A stretch of 64,000 nt of DNA, taken from Neobacillus sp. DY30. GTDB lineage: Bacteria > Bacillota > Bacilli > Bacillales > Cytobacillaceae. Below the pieces are notes generated by a model. It saw only the letters and a list, made by a program, of their open reading frames with translations. It made no database searches and was not told the DNA's origin. The DNA lies in NCBI RefSeq assembly GCF_030123065.1, contig NZ_CP126093.1, forward strand, positions 4,036,001-4,100,000, read 5' to 3'. Position numbers and translations under genes: made by a program. Within the stretch, counting starts at the first letter, position 1; every line of letters starts with the position of its first letter. This document shows positions 53,071 to 61,883 of the stretch, in pieces.

Positions 53071-54570
53071 ATGTCGCGAGGTGCAAAACAATTATTTCTT
53101 CAAACCACAAGCCTGGTGGCCGGTTTCATGGTTTGGGTGCTTATCTCATCACTCATGCCCTATATTCAAACAGATATTCAGCTGTCTTCAACTCAAATTT
53201 CCTTAGCCACAGCTATACCAATAATACTTGGATCTTTACTTAGAGTACCTATTGGGTATTGGACGAATCTGTTTGGAGCAAGAACTATATTTACAATTAG
53301 TTTTATCCTTTTATTGCTGCCTATTGGGATTTTAAGTATGGCAAACTCTTTTATTATGCTAATTTTCTGTGGATTACTCCTCGGCATTGGAGGTGCTGTT
53401 TTTTCTATCGGTGTGACCTCCCTGCCAAAATATTATTCAAAAGAAAGACATGGGATTATTAACGGAATTTATGGAGCTGGAAATATTGGAACCGCCCTTA
53501 CAGCATTCGCCGCACCCGTGCTGGCAAATACATTTGGATGGAGAACGACGATACAATTATTCCTTCTTGTTGTCCTAATCTTTGCTATCTTGAATTTTCT
53601 CTTTGGTGATAAGAATGAACGAAAGGCTAACATATCTTTAACAGAACAAATAAAGGAAGTATATAAAAATGAAAAACTTTGGTTTTTAAGTTTATTCTAT
53701 TTCATTACATTTGGGTCGTTTGTTGCCTTCACGGTATATTTGCCTTCTTTCTTAGTAAATCATTTTGATTTAGAGAAGGCGGATGCAGGTTTACGAACAG
53801 CGGGCTTTATTGCTTTGGCTACTTTATTTCGACCAATCGGCGGGTGGCTCGGTGATAAAATGAATCCATTTTTTATTTTAGTGGGGGTATTCACTGGACT
53901 AACTTTCGCAGGTTTTTTACTAGCCTTTACTCCGTCCCTGCCTATTTATTCATTTGGCTGTTTATTCGTGGCCATCTGTGCAGGTCTCGGGAATGGTACT
54001 ATTTTTAAATTAGTTCCTTTATATTTTTCAAAACAAGCAGGCATTGTGAATGGTATTGTTTCGGCAATGGGCGGGCTTGGAGGATTTTTTCCGCCAATCA
54101 TTTTAACCATTTTCTTTAATTGGACTGGACACTATGCAATTGGCTTTATGTCGCTCTCAGAGTTTTCATTAGCAAGTTCCATATTAGTCGTTTGGCTCTA
54201 CTTTAGGGAAAAGCAGGATATCTCCGCAAAAATTGTCAATCATGCTACGGATGGAATTACTGTTACAGATAAAAATGGAATTATCCAAAGTGTAAATCCT
54301 GCCTTCACCAAAATTACCGGATATTCTATGGCTGAAGTTGTCGGTAAAACACCTAGCGTACTTCAATCAGGTGAACATGATAACACTTTTTATAAAAAGA
54401 TGTGGGATAGTTTGATCAATGCCGGCTACTGGGAAGGATTCATTTGGAATAAACGAAAAAATCAAGAAATCTATCAAGAATGGCTAACCATCACGGCCAT
54501 TAAAGATGACAGTGGTGAAACCAAGAATTATGTTGCTATGTTTCATGAAACTGATGATCAAAAGAAGTAA
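53071..54570 (+). CDS. NarK-type MFS carrier fused to a C-terminal PAS domain
   Basis: 499 residues in one uninterrupted frame. Residues 1-385 are a 12-helix nitrate/nitrite-porter-like MFS unit (VPIGYWTNLFGARTIFTISF; GIGGAVFSIGVTSLPKYYSKE; second half RPIGGWLGDKMNPFF and AGLGNGTIFKLVP). Residues about 388-497 are a PAS domain (HATDGITVTDKNGIIQSVNP, then TGYSMAEVVGKTPSVLQSG and YWEGFIWNKRKNQEIY) ending with a PAC-like segment. A carrier with a cytosolic sensor may be a transceptor or be gated by redox state or ligand. The PAS resembles those of the histidine kinase at 58824. GGGGG precedes the ATG; a terminator follows. Confidence 0.88.
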   Translation: MSRGAKQLFLQTTSLVAGFMVWVLISSLMPYIQTDIQLSSTQISLATAIPIILGSLLRVPIGYWTNLFGARTIFTISFILLLLPIGILSMANSFIMLIFCGLLLGIGGAVFSIGVTSLPKYYSKERHGIINGIYGAGNIGTALTAFAAPVLANTFGWRTTIQLFLLVVLIFAILNFLFGDKNERKANISLTEQIKEVYKNEKLWFLSLFYFITFGSFVAFTVYLPSFLVNHFDLEKADAGLRTAGFIALATLFRPIGGWLGDKMNPFFILVGVFTGLTFAGFLLAFTPSLPIYSFGCLFVAICAGLGNGTIFKLVPLYFSKQAGIVNGIVSAMGGLGGFFPPIILTIFFNWTGHYAIGFMSLSEFSLASSILVVWLYFREKQDISAKIVNHATDGITVTDKNGIIQSVNPAFTKITGYSMAEVVGKTPSVLQSGEHDNTFYKKMWDSLINAGYWEGFIWNKRKNQEIYQEWLTITAIKDDSGETKNYVAMFHETDDQKK

Positions 54571-54597
54571 GACCTTCCTCAGGGGGTCTATTTTTTT
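54570..54597 (+). terminator. Intrinsic terminator after MFS-PAS gene
   Basis: AGACC-TTCCTCAGGG-GGTCT followed by AT7. Confidence 0.75.
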
Positions 54598-54676
54598 CAA
54601 AAAAAATGCTGACTTACGCGCTAATTATTACAACTTTTTGACTATCCCCCTAAGTTCACAGTTCCTTCACTATTTT

Positions 54677-54720
54677 TGTGACGTACGTCACTAAAATCAT
54701 GTTAGCATGTGTTTTATAGT
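54677..54720 (+). promoter_or_regulatory. FNR-type site and promoter of narK
   Basis: TGTGACGTACGTCACT (54677-54692) fits the Bacillus Fnr/Crp consensus TGTGA-N6-TCACA with one deviation. A -10 TATAGT lies at 54715-54720, which puts the site centre about 42 bases before the expected start, the classic class II activator position. Confidence 0.8.
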
Positions 54721-54773
54721 GATTATACAAAGAACATTCACTTTAAAAAATGTGGATTTGAGGAGAGATAAAT

Positions 54774-56075
54774 ATGGCACGAATTAATTATTGGAATCCT
54801 GAGGACGAAAAGTTTTGGAACGAAGAAGGAAAAAAACATGCGAAGCGTAATCTATGGATTTCTGTACCATCCTTAATGCTTGCATTCATTGTTTGGCAAA
54901 TTTGGTCTGTAGTGGCTATTAGACTTAATGATATTGGCTTCTCTTTCACAGATGAACAATTATTCACATTAGCAGCGATCCCAGGACTTGTCGGAGCAAC
55001 CCTTCGCTTTGTTTATACCTTTGCAGTCGGTTCAATTGGTGGAAGAAACTGGACAGTCATCTCAACAGGCGTATTAGCCATTCCTGCAATTGGTATTGGA
55101 TTTGCGGTACAAAATCCTGACACACCATTTTCGATTATGTTATTGTTAGCGGCACTTTGTGGTCTTGGTGGAGGTAATTTTTCTTCTTCATCAGCAAATA
55201 TCAGCTTTTTCTTCCCGAAAAAGGAAAAAGGGACAGCATTAGGTATTAACGGCGGTCTAGGGAACATGGGCGTTTCTGTAGTACAATTTGTTACACCATT
55301 AATCATTACAACAGGTGCTTTTGCTTTTGCAGGTAAGGGTCAAGTTTTAGCAAACGGTCAACAAATCTGGGTACAAAACGCAGCATTCATCTGGGTAATT
55401 CCAATTATAATCATGACAGTACTTGCTTATTTCAAAATGGATAATGTACCAGGTGCTAAACAATCTGTAACTGATCAATTTGTAATTGTTAAACGTAAAC
55501 ACACTTGGATTATGACAGCATTGTATATCGCTACATTCGGTTCATTTATTGGTTATTCAGCGGCTTTCCCGCTTTTATTGAAATCACAGTTCCCTGAATA
55601 TATCTCATTAGCGTTCTTAGGTGCATTAGTAGCGGCGGCAGCTAGACCTGTAGGCGGCTGGATTGCTGATAAATTAGGCGGCGCGCGAGTTACAGCCTAT
55701 GTATTTGTTGCAATGACAATTGGAGCTTTAGGTGTTATTTACTTCTTGAATCTTAAACAGTTCGCTGGTTTCTTAGTTTCATTCCTTGTATTATTCCTTG
55801 CCTCTGGTATTGGATCTGGTTCAACATTCCAAATGATCCCAACCATTTTCATACCAAAAGAAGCTGCACCAGTAATCGGTTTTTCTGCAGCATTTGCTGC
55901 CTATGGATCATTCTTAATTCCAAAGCTTTTTGGATGGAGTATTAAAACAACAGGTTCATACGTAACAGCGTTCTATTTCTTCATTGCCTTCTATGTGATT
56001 GCGTTTGCGTTAAACTATTTTTACTATCAAAGAAAAGCTGCAGCAGTTAAACAAATGGTCAAGCAAGCCGGATAA
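54774..56075 (+). CDS. narK: Nitrate/nitrite transporter NarK
   Basis: 433 residues, 12 membrane segments, NNP family of the MFS. An N-terminal soluble stretch NYWNPEDEKFWNEEGKKHA is typical of Bacillus NarK-type carriers. The nitrate signatures are the Gly-rich LCGLGGGNFSSSSANISFFF in the first half and FLASGIGSGSTFQMIP in the second. It imports nitrate or exports nitrite for respiration or assimilation. It is preceded by a convincing FNR-type site, so expression under low oxygen is expected. GAGGAGAG precedes the ATG. No narGHJI genes are in the window. Confidence 0.93.
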   Translation: MARINYWNPEDEKFWNEEGKKHAKRNLWISVPSLMLAFIVWQIWSVVAIRLNDIGFSFTDEQLFTLAAIPGLVGATLRFVYTFAVGSIGGRNWTVISTGVLAIPAIGIGFAVQNPDTPFSIMLLLAALCGLGGGNFSSSSANISFFFPKKEKGTALGINGGLGNMGVSVVQFVTPLIITTGAFAFAGKGQVLANGQQIWVQNAAFIWVIPIIIMTVLAYFKMDNVPGAKQSVTDQFVIVKRKHTWIMTALYIATFGSFIGYSAAFPLLLKSQFPEYISLAFLGALVAAAARPVGGWIADKLGGARVTAYVFVAMTIGALGVIYFLNLKQFAGFLVSFLVLFLASGIGSGSTFQMIPTIFIPKEAAPVIGFSAAFAAYGSFLIPKLFGWSIKTTGSYVTAFYFFIAFYVIAFALNYFYYQRKAAAVKQMVKQAG

Positions 56076-56094
56076 TCCAGTTTAATAAGATATC

Positions 56095-56136
56095 CAAACC
56101 CTAGATTTCATGTATGAGATCTAGGGTTTGCTTTTT
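56095..56136 (+). terminator. Intrinsic terminator after narK
   Basis: AAACCCTAGAT-TTCATGTATGAG-ATCTAGGGTTT followed by GCT5. Confidence 0.88.
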
Positions 56137-56153
56137 ATTGCAACTGAAGACAT

Positions 56154-56566
56154 GAGGACAAATCTTTTCGCCTCCTGTAAGATTTGTCCCCTAGAACCCT
56201 TATTGAGGACAAATCTTTTCGCCTCCTGTAAGTGATTCGTCCCCAAGAACCCTTATTGAGGACAAATCTTTTCGCCCCCTGTAAGTGATTTGTCCTCAAG
56301 ACCCCTTATTGAGGACAAATCTTACTGTCTTCTGTAAGAGATTCGTCCCCAAGAACCCTTATTGAGGACAAATCTTATCGCCTCCTGTAAGTGATTTGTC
56401 CCCAAGAACCCTTATTGAGGACAAAACTTATCGCCTCCTGTAAGTGATTCGTCCCCAAGAACCCTTATTGAGGACAAATCTTATCGCCTCCGGTAAGTGA
56501 TTCGTCCCCAAGAACCTCTATTGAGGACAAGTCTTATCGCCTCCTATAAGTGATTTGTCCTTAAGC
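56154..56566. repeat. Tandem array of eight hairpin repeats, 53 bp
   Basis: Units start at 56154, 56205, 56258, 56311, 56364, 56417, 56470 and 56523 (period 53, the first 51). Each holds GGACAAATC, a T/C-rich loop with CGCCTCCTGTAAGT, then GATTTGTCC or GATTCGTCC, and a constant linker CCAAGAACCCTTATT. Hairpin arms are 9-10 bp. Between convergent narK and the formate dehydrogenase; no open frame. Confidence 0.88.
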
Positions 56567-56589
56567 AATTCTAATAGGCCGACAATAAA

Positions 56590-56616
56590 AATAAAAGCAC
56601 GGAAAGTTTCCGTGCC
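56590..56616 (-). terminator. Intrinsic terminator after formate dehydrogenase
   Basis: Minus-strand GCACGGAAA-CT-TTCCGTGC followed by TTTTATTTTTATT. Confidence 0.9.
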
Positions 56617-56622
56617 TTCGTT

Positions 56623-58680
56623 TTAAATCCGGGATATGGCTACTGCACATGCTTTGTATTCTGCGGTTCCTGATATCGGGTCATATTCGTTAAGTGTTAA
56701 AACATTCGTAGGTGTTTCGCTCCAATGGAAGCTCATGAATACAAGACCTGGAACGACTTGATCCGTGATTTTTGCCTTCACTTTTAGCTCTCCTCTTCGA
56801 GAACGAACATGAACCAATTCACCGTCACTAATCCCTAGTTCTTGGGCATCGTCTGGATGAATATCAACTGTCTCCTCTGTTTGCTTAACTTTTACACCAG
56901 CTGCATAGTAACGAGTTTGCGAATGAGTATTATAGGATTCGTATCGTCTGCCTGTTGTTAGTGTAAATGGATATTCAGCATCTGGAAGTTCCAACGGCGG
57001 TGTGAAATCTACCGGGACGAATGGTGACTTTTTCCCAGCTGTCTCCTGATTGTGAAATCTCTCATGCATAACAAATGTACCCGGATGGTCTTCTGTAGGA
57101 CATGGATAATGAATACTGTATTCTTTTTCAAGTCTTTCATAAGAAATACCGCCATACATCTCCCAAGCAATTTTTCTCACTTCATTCCAGATCTCTTCAC
57201 TGTTTGAATAACTCATTGGATATCCCATGATTGTTGAAAGTTCACATAATATAACCCAATCTTCTTTTACATTTGGACCTGGGTCAACAGCTTTGCGGAC
57301 TCGTTGAATCCTCCTGTCCGTATTGGTGTAGGTTCCTTCTACCTCCCCCCATGAACATGCGGGAAGAACGACATCTGCCATTTCCGCAGTTTCTGTTAAG
57401 AAAATATCCTGCACAATCAACAAATCTAGTTTTTTCATAAGCTGCTTCGTATGGTTCATATGAACATCCGCAAGTAATGGATTTTCGCCGATTATATAGA
57501 GCGCCTTCAACTCACCATCTTCGAGCCGGTCAAAGGTTCTAGTTTGCGTGTCACCCGCATGAGGATTGAGTGAAACCTTCCATTCTTTCTCATAACGCAC
57601 ACGGAATTCTTCATTCGCTAAACTCATTGCCCCGGCCAGCTGGTTAGGCAGACATCCCATATCCCCCGCACCTTGAACATTATTTTGCCCGCGCAAAGGC
57701 ATTATTCCTGTTCCCTGCCTGCCGATATTTCCAGTCAATAAAGCAAGATTGGCAATATCAAAGACATTATTAACACCACAATGGTGCTCTGTGATTCCAA
57801 GTGTATAAGCAATCATAGAACCGCTTGCATTCGCATATTCTCTTGCTGTGGTTACGATATCCTCTGCGCTTAAGCCAGTAATTGAGGCCGCAAATTCAGG
57901 TGTATACCTCTCTACCTGTCTCTTTAATGACTCAAAATCAATTGTAAATTGCTGAATGAATTCTTCATTATATAAGTTTTCTTTAATAATCACCCGTAGG
58001 AATGCATTGATGAGTGCGATATCGGTCCCAACATTAATTTGAAGATGACGATGAGCAAATTTGACCATATCAATTTTTCTCGGATCAATGACAATTACCT
58101 TCAAACCATTCTTTATTGCTTTTTTAATACGGTTCGCAATAATAGGATGCGCCTCTGTTGTGTTTGATCCCATTAACAGCAAGACTTCTGCTCTGTCAAA
58201 ATCCTCTAGAGTATTTGTTGGGAAACCGCTTCCAAATACAGTTGCCAGACCGGCAACGCTCGGAGCATGTCACGTTCGGTTACATCCGTCGATATTATTA
58301 CTGCCAATCACTGTTCTCATAAACTTTTGTGTAATATAATTGGATTCATTGGTTGTTCTAGCACAGGCAAACATCGAAATCGCATTTGGTCCCCATGTAT
58401 CTCTAATTGCAGATAATTTATCTGCAATAAACTGATATGCCTCTTCCCAACTTGTTTCTACCAATTCCCCTGCTTTTCGTATGAGCGGATTAAATAATCT
58501 TTTGTTTGAGTGAACATATTCATAGGCAAATGCACCTTTTACACAGGTCTGCCCCTTGTTTACGGGTGCCTCTTTGTCACCGCGAATTTTCATAATTCGA
58601 TTATCTTTTACTTCAAGTACTAAACCGCATCCTGTACCGCAATAACCGCAAATAGTTTTGACAAGATTTGCTTCTCCCAA
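56623..58680 (-). CDS. fdhF: Formate dehydrogenase, molybdopterin selenoprotein (in-frame UGA = Sec137)
   Basis: Read through one UGA (58270-58272), the frame gives 685 residues. The [4Fe-4S] ligands are Cys11, Cys14, Cys18 and Cys46. The UGA falls exactly at the catalytic residue, NRT-U-HAPSVAGLA, where E. coli FdhF has Sec140 in RV-U-HGPSVAGL. The rest is a complete molybdopterin oxidoreductase with the bis-MGD C-terminal domain (HPDDAQELGISDGELVHVRS). A fdhF-like SECIS hairpin follows the UGA. Interrupted annotation as two genes (58270-58680, 56623-58182) would be wrong. It oxidises formate in the cytosol; no electron-acceptor subunit is adjacent. Alternative: a nonsense mutation, judged very unlikely. 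Confidence 0.9.
58241..58272 (-). promoter_or_regulatory. Bacterial SECIS element with UGA codon
   Basis: Minus strand: UGA, 12 bases, then GUUGCC-GGUCU-GGCAAC, a 6-bp stem with the apical loop GGUCU. The loop sequence and its distance from the UGA are the same, from memory, as in the E. coli fdhF SECIS bound by SelB. Confidence 0.88.
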
Positions 58681-58750
58681 AGTTTCCCCTCCTAATAAAC
58701 ATTAATACTTATATAAACATATTAATCTATTCAACCTAAAAGTAGCTTTA

Positions 58751-58786
58751 ATTTTTCAAAAAATAATTGTCTATTTTTTGAAAAAT
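58751..58786. promoter_or_regulatory. Paired TTTTTSAAAAA palindrome upstream of fdhF
   Basis: ATTTTTCAAAAAA, 10 bases, TTTTTTGAAAAAT: 13-base arms. It is about 70 bases before the fdhF start codon. The same layout occurs at 61546. Confidence 0.5.
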
Positions 58787-58792
58787 TGCAAT

Positions 58793-58822
58793 AAAAAAAC
58801 GGAAGAGAGTATCTTCCGTTTC
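58793..58822 (-). terminator. Terminator after the histidine kinase
   Basis: Minus-strand AAACGGAAGA-TACTC-TCTTCCGTTT followed by T4; next to the fdhF leader. Confidence 0.85.
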
Positions 58823-58823
58823 A

Positions 58824-61367
58824 TCATGCTGGTTTCGCCGGCAGAAGGATATTAAAGGTGGTACCTTTATTTGGTTCACTTTCTACAAACACTTTTCCAT
58901 TATGATTTTCAATAATTTTAAAACTAACCATCAAGCCTAGTCCGTTTCCATTTTTCTTCGTCGTATAGAAAGGTTCACCAAGCTGTTTTAGTTTTTCCTT
59001 TGGGATACCAACTCCTGTATCCTGAATCGAGATTTGAACATTGTTATCATGAATCACAGTTTTAACATGCAAATCCCCGCCATTTGGCATCGCTTCGATA
59101 CCGTTTTTGATAAAGTTCAAGAATACTTGCTTTAATCGGTTTTCATCACACTCAATCTGAATAATTTCATGAGAGCAATCAAATGAAAGTTTTACATGCT
59201 TCTTCCTTGCTTCAAATTCAAGCAGCGAAACCACATTTTTTATAACTGGAACAACATTTTTTTCTTCTAATTCCACCATCTTCGGTTTTGCCAATACCAT
59301 GAAATCTTCAACTATCGTATTAACTCGTTCAATTTCATCAAGAATAATATTGATAAACTCAAGACGCTCTGGATCTTTTTCATCTAATGTAAGGAACTCT
59401 GCATAACCTTTCATAGATGTAAGCGGATTTCGGATTTCATGTGCTACACCTGCTGCTAATTGTCCAACAGCTGCCAGCTTATCTTGGCGATGGAGGACTT
59501 CTTCTGTTTTCTTACGTTCCGTAATATCATTCCTGATCGCTACATATTGGTATGGCTTTGCACTATCATTCAAGAAAGGAACAATTGTTGTATCCACCCA
59601 ATAATATGTTCCATCCTTTGCTTTATTTCTTATTTCACCCTTCCAGACCCTTCCTTCGCCAATTGTTTTCCATAAATCCTTGAAAAACAGCTTGGAATGA
59701 TGACCAGAATTTAATATGCTATGATCTTTCCCGATAATCTCTTCACGGCTGTATTTCGATATTTCACAGAATTTATCATTCACACTTGTTATATTTCCTC
59801 TGGCGTCTGTAAAAGCCACAATAGTTGATTGGTCAAGCGCAAAGCGAATATCTGTATTATCTTTTATTGATTCTTTTAGGTGTTCTTCTGCCCTTTTTCG
59901 ATCAGAAATATCGGTGCGAATGGCAACATATTGATATGGCTTCCCTTTTTCATTTAAAAAAGGAACAATTGTCGTATCAACCCAATAAAGTTTTCCATCT
60001 TTAGCGCGGTTACATATTTCTCCCTTCCAAACATCTCCCTGGCCAATTGTCCGCCATAGGTCTTTGAAAAATTCCTTTGAATGGTAGCCTGAATTTAATA
60101 ACCTATGATCCTCACCAAGTAATTCCTCACGACTGTATTTCGATATTTCGACAAACTTATCATTTACACTTGTAATTTTTCCCTTTTGGTCCGTAATCGC
60201 AATTATCGATGATTGGTCAAGCGCAAAGGTAATATCCCGTGTTTCTTTTATCGATTCCAACAGCGCCTTTTCCGCCTTCTTACGACTGGTTATATCTGAA
60301 CGAATCGCTATATACTGTATTGGATTACCTTTTCTGTCTAAAAACGGGACTATAGTTGTATCTACCCAATAAATTGACCCATCTTTCGCTTTATTCCTAA
60401 TCTCTCCCCGCCATATCTTGCCGGACTGAATGGTCGACCACAATTTCTGAAAAAACTCTTTTGAATGATACCCCGAATTTAACAGTCGATGGTTTTTTCC
60501 AACAATTTCTTCTTTCTTATACTTAGAGATTTCTTCAAATTTATCATTTACAAATACAATCGTTCCTTTAGGATCTGTAATGGTCACAATAGTCGAAGCA
60601 TCTAAAGCCGCTTTGATATCCTTCAAGTTAGTATCAGATTCGGCAAGCTGCTTACTAATCAGCGTACTTGAGGCAATTAATCCGCTAATAATTAAAATTG
60701 TCACAAAAAATACCAAATAGATTATAAATGTCTCTTCATTGATTGGCCCATTTACTGTATTATTGGCCGAACTAATCGTTGACGCTCTTTTTAAAAGAAA
60801 ATGACCTTCTGCAATTGCAGCTGAAATAATCAGCGAGCTAATTGGTTTTAACCAAGTTTGATTACCCTTTGAGTAGGTTTTTAATGAAAAAAGAATCCAT
60901 AAAGACAATAAAAAAGACCCAAATATCATTATTCCGGAAAATAAATAAAGCGGAATATTGTATTCAAAAGTCATGTTCATAGCGTAAATACTTATTATAT
61001 GAATAGAAAAGACAGCTGTCGTTAAAAAGAGACTTCCCAAAATTAAATGGATACTTTTAATCTCTTTTCTAAATAAAGGAATGAAAGCCATGCCCGAGAA
61101 TGCAATCCCAATAAAGATAGATAATATCGTTAGAGGCAGTTGGTAACTTGAGAAGCGAGTAATATCTGCCGCAATTAAACCAACGAAATTCATAACCCAA
61201 ATCCCAACACCCATTGCCAGCGAGCCGCCAAGAAATAAAAGCCGTTTGTTATTCTTTGAATTTTTAACTAGAGTAAACATATCTAAACCGGTATATGAAG
61301 CCATAATCGTTAACCCTATGGCGATAACTACTAAAAATGGATGAAATTCTGCCGATACTGAACCCAT
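58824..61367 (-). CDS. Membrane histidine kinase with degenerate MHYT domain and three PAS domains
   Basis: 847 residues. Residues 10-240 have seven membrane helices arranged like an MHYT sensor, but the His of the first M-H-Y-T is Asn60 (GIWVMNFVG). Three near-identical PAS/PAC units follow (about 255-362, 380-488, 506-616), each with LNSG(Y/H)HSK, then GEI.N.AKDG and YWVDTTIVPFLN. The phospho-acceptor is His643 (VAHEIRNPLTS), and the ATPase domain has FLNFIKNGIEAMPNGG (N box) and DTGVGIPKEKL. It is related to the sporulation kinases KinA/KinE. No response regulator is adjacent, so it may feed a phosphorelay. Expansion of PAS units by recent duplication is evident. Confidence 0.9.
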   Translation of the reverse strand: MGSVSAEFHPFLVVIAIGLTIMASYTGLDMFTLVKNSKNNKRLLFLGGSLAMGVGIWVMNFVGLIAADITRFSSYQLPLTILSIFIGIAFSGMAFIPLFRKEIKSIHLILGSLFLTTAVFSIHIISIYAMNMTFEYNIPLYLFSGIMIFGSFLLSLWILFSLKTYSKGNQTWLKPISSLIISAAIAEGHFLLKRASTISSANNTVNGPINEETFIIYLVFFVTILIISGLIASSTLISKQLAESDTNLKDIKAALDASTIVTITDPKGTIVFVNDKFEEISKYKKEEIVGKNHRLLNSGYHSKEFFQKLWSTIQSGKIWRGEIRNKAKDGSIYWVDTTIVPFLDRKGNPIQYIAIRSDITSRKKAEKALLESIKETRDITFALDQSSIIAITDQKGKITSVNDKFVEISKYSREELLGEDHRLLNSGYHSKEFFKDLWRTIGQGDVWKGEICNRAKDGKLYWVDTTIVPFLNEKGKPYQYVAIRTDISDRKRAEEHLKESIKDNTDIRFALDQSTIVAFTDARGNITSVNDKFCEISKYSREEIIGKDHSILNSGHHSKLFFKDLWKTIGEGRVWKGEIRNKAKDGTYYWVDTTIVPFLNDSAKPYQYVAIRNDITERKKTEEVLHRQDKLAAVGQLAAGVAHEIRNPLTSMKGYAEFLTLDEKDPERLEFINIILDEIERVNTIVEDFMVLAKPKMVELEEKNVVPVIKNVVSLLEFEARKKHVKLSFDCSHEIIQIECDENRLKQVFLNFIKNGIEAMPNGGDLHVKTVIHDNNVQISIQDTGVGIPKEKLKQLGEPFYTTKKNGNGLGLMVSFKIIENHNGKVFVESEPNKGTTFNILLPAKPA

Positions 61368-61398
61368 ATACAGTACCTCCTCTTTTGACCTATCTTCT

Positions 61399-61421
61399 CT
61401 GATTGTAATGTAAACAATCAG
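61399..61421. promoter_or_regulatory. Inverted repeat upstream of the histidine kinase gene
   Basis: CTGATTGT-AATGTAA-ACAATCAG, perfect 8-bp arms, 32 bases before the ATG; either an operator or a leader hairpin. Confidence 0.5.
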
Positions 61422-61545
61422 ACTAGGGAAGTGTTTTTGTTCACAAAATTGTCGAATTTATATTATTTCATCTATAATTAGCAAATTCAACATACATTAA
61501 TTGGAACTGAACTGCACAACATGTAAATATATGATATTTGTATCA

Positions 61546-61577
61546 TTTTTCAAAAAATATAAATTATTTTTGAAAAA
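61546..61577. promoter_or_regulatory. Paired TTTTTSAAAAA palindrome before yhfH-like genes
   Basis: TTTTTCAAAAA, 10 bases, TTTTTGAAAAA, matching the element before fdhF. It lies between the histidine kinase and the small zinc-ribbon genes. Confidence 0.5.
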
Positions 61578-61666
61578 GGACTACACAAATTTGTTTTTTT
61601 TGATTATACTGTACTACAACAGATGAAATCTTAATAAACTGTATTAAAAAAGGAGGAGAATTTTAA

Positions 61667-61801
61667 ATGTTAATGAATCCAGTTGAATTTTTCCGTACTT
61701 TACCAAAGAAGGAATGTCCAGAATGTGGGCAACACATGGAAGAACAAGCAGAAAGCTACTTAATGGAATGTGACCGCTGTTTATCAAAAAGAGAAGAATA
61801 A
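61667..61801 (+). CDS. YhfH-family small zinc-ribbon protein, copy 1
   Basis: 44 residues. Two CxxC pairs (CPECGQHM and CDRCLSK) form a probable zinc ribbon. It begins MLMNPVEFFRTLPKKE, the pattern of Bacillus YhfH. AGGAGGAG precedes the ATG. Function unknown in the family. The second copy downstream is about 80% identical. Confidence 0.75.
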   Translation: MLMNPVEFFRTLPKKECPECGQHMEEQAESYLMECDRCLSKREE

Positions 61802-61883
61802 AGAGACAAAAATTTTTGGTAATACTGTACTACAACAAGCAAAAAGTTAATACACTGTATTAAAAAAAGAGGAGGTTATCTCA

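Noticed and set aside
56154..56566. Possible CRISPR array
   Set aside because: Units are contiguous near-identical 53-bp repeats with no variable spacers, the hairpin fills the unit, and no cas genes are present. The same applies to 37144-37347.
56623..58680. Formate dehydrogenase pseudogene split by a stop codon
   Set aside because: The stop is UGA, precisely at the Sec/Cys catalytic position, followed by a matching SECIS hairpin; both halves are otherwise undamaged.
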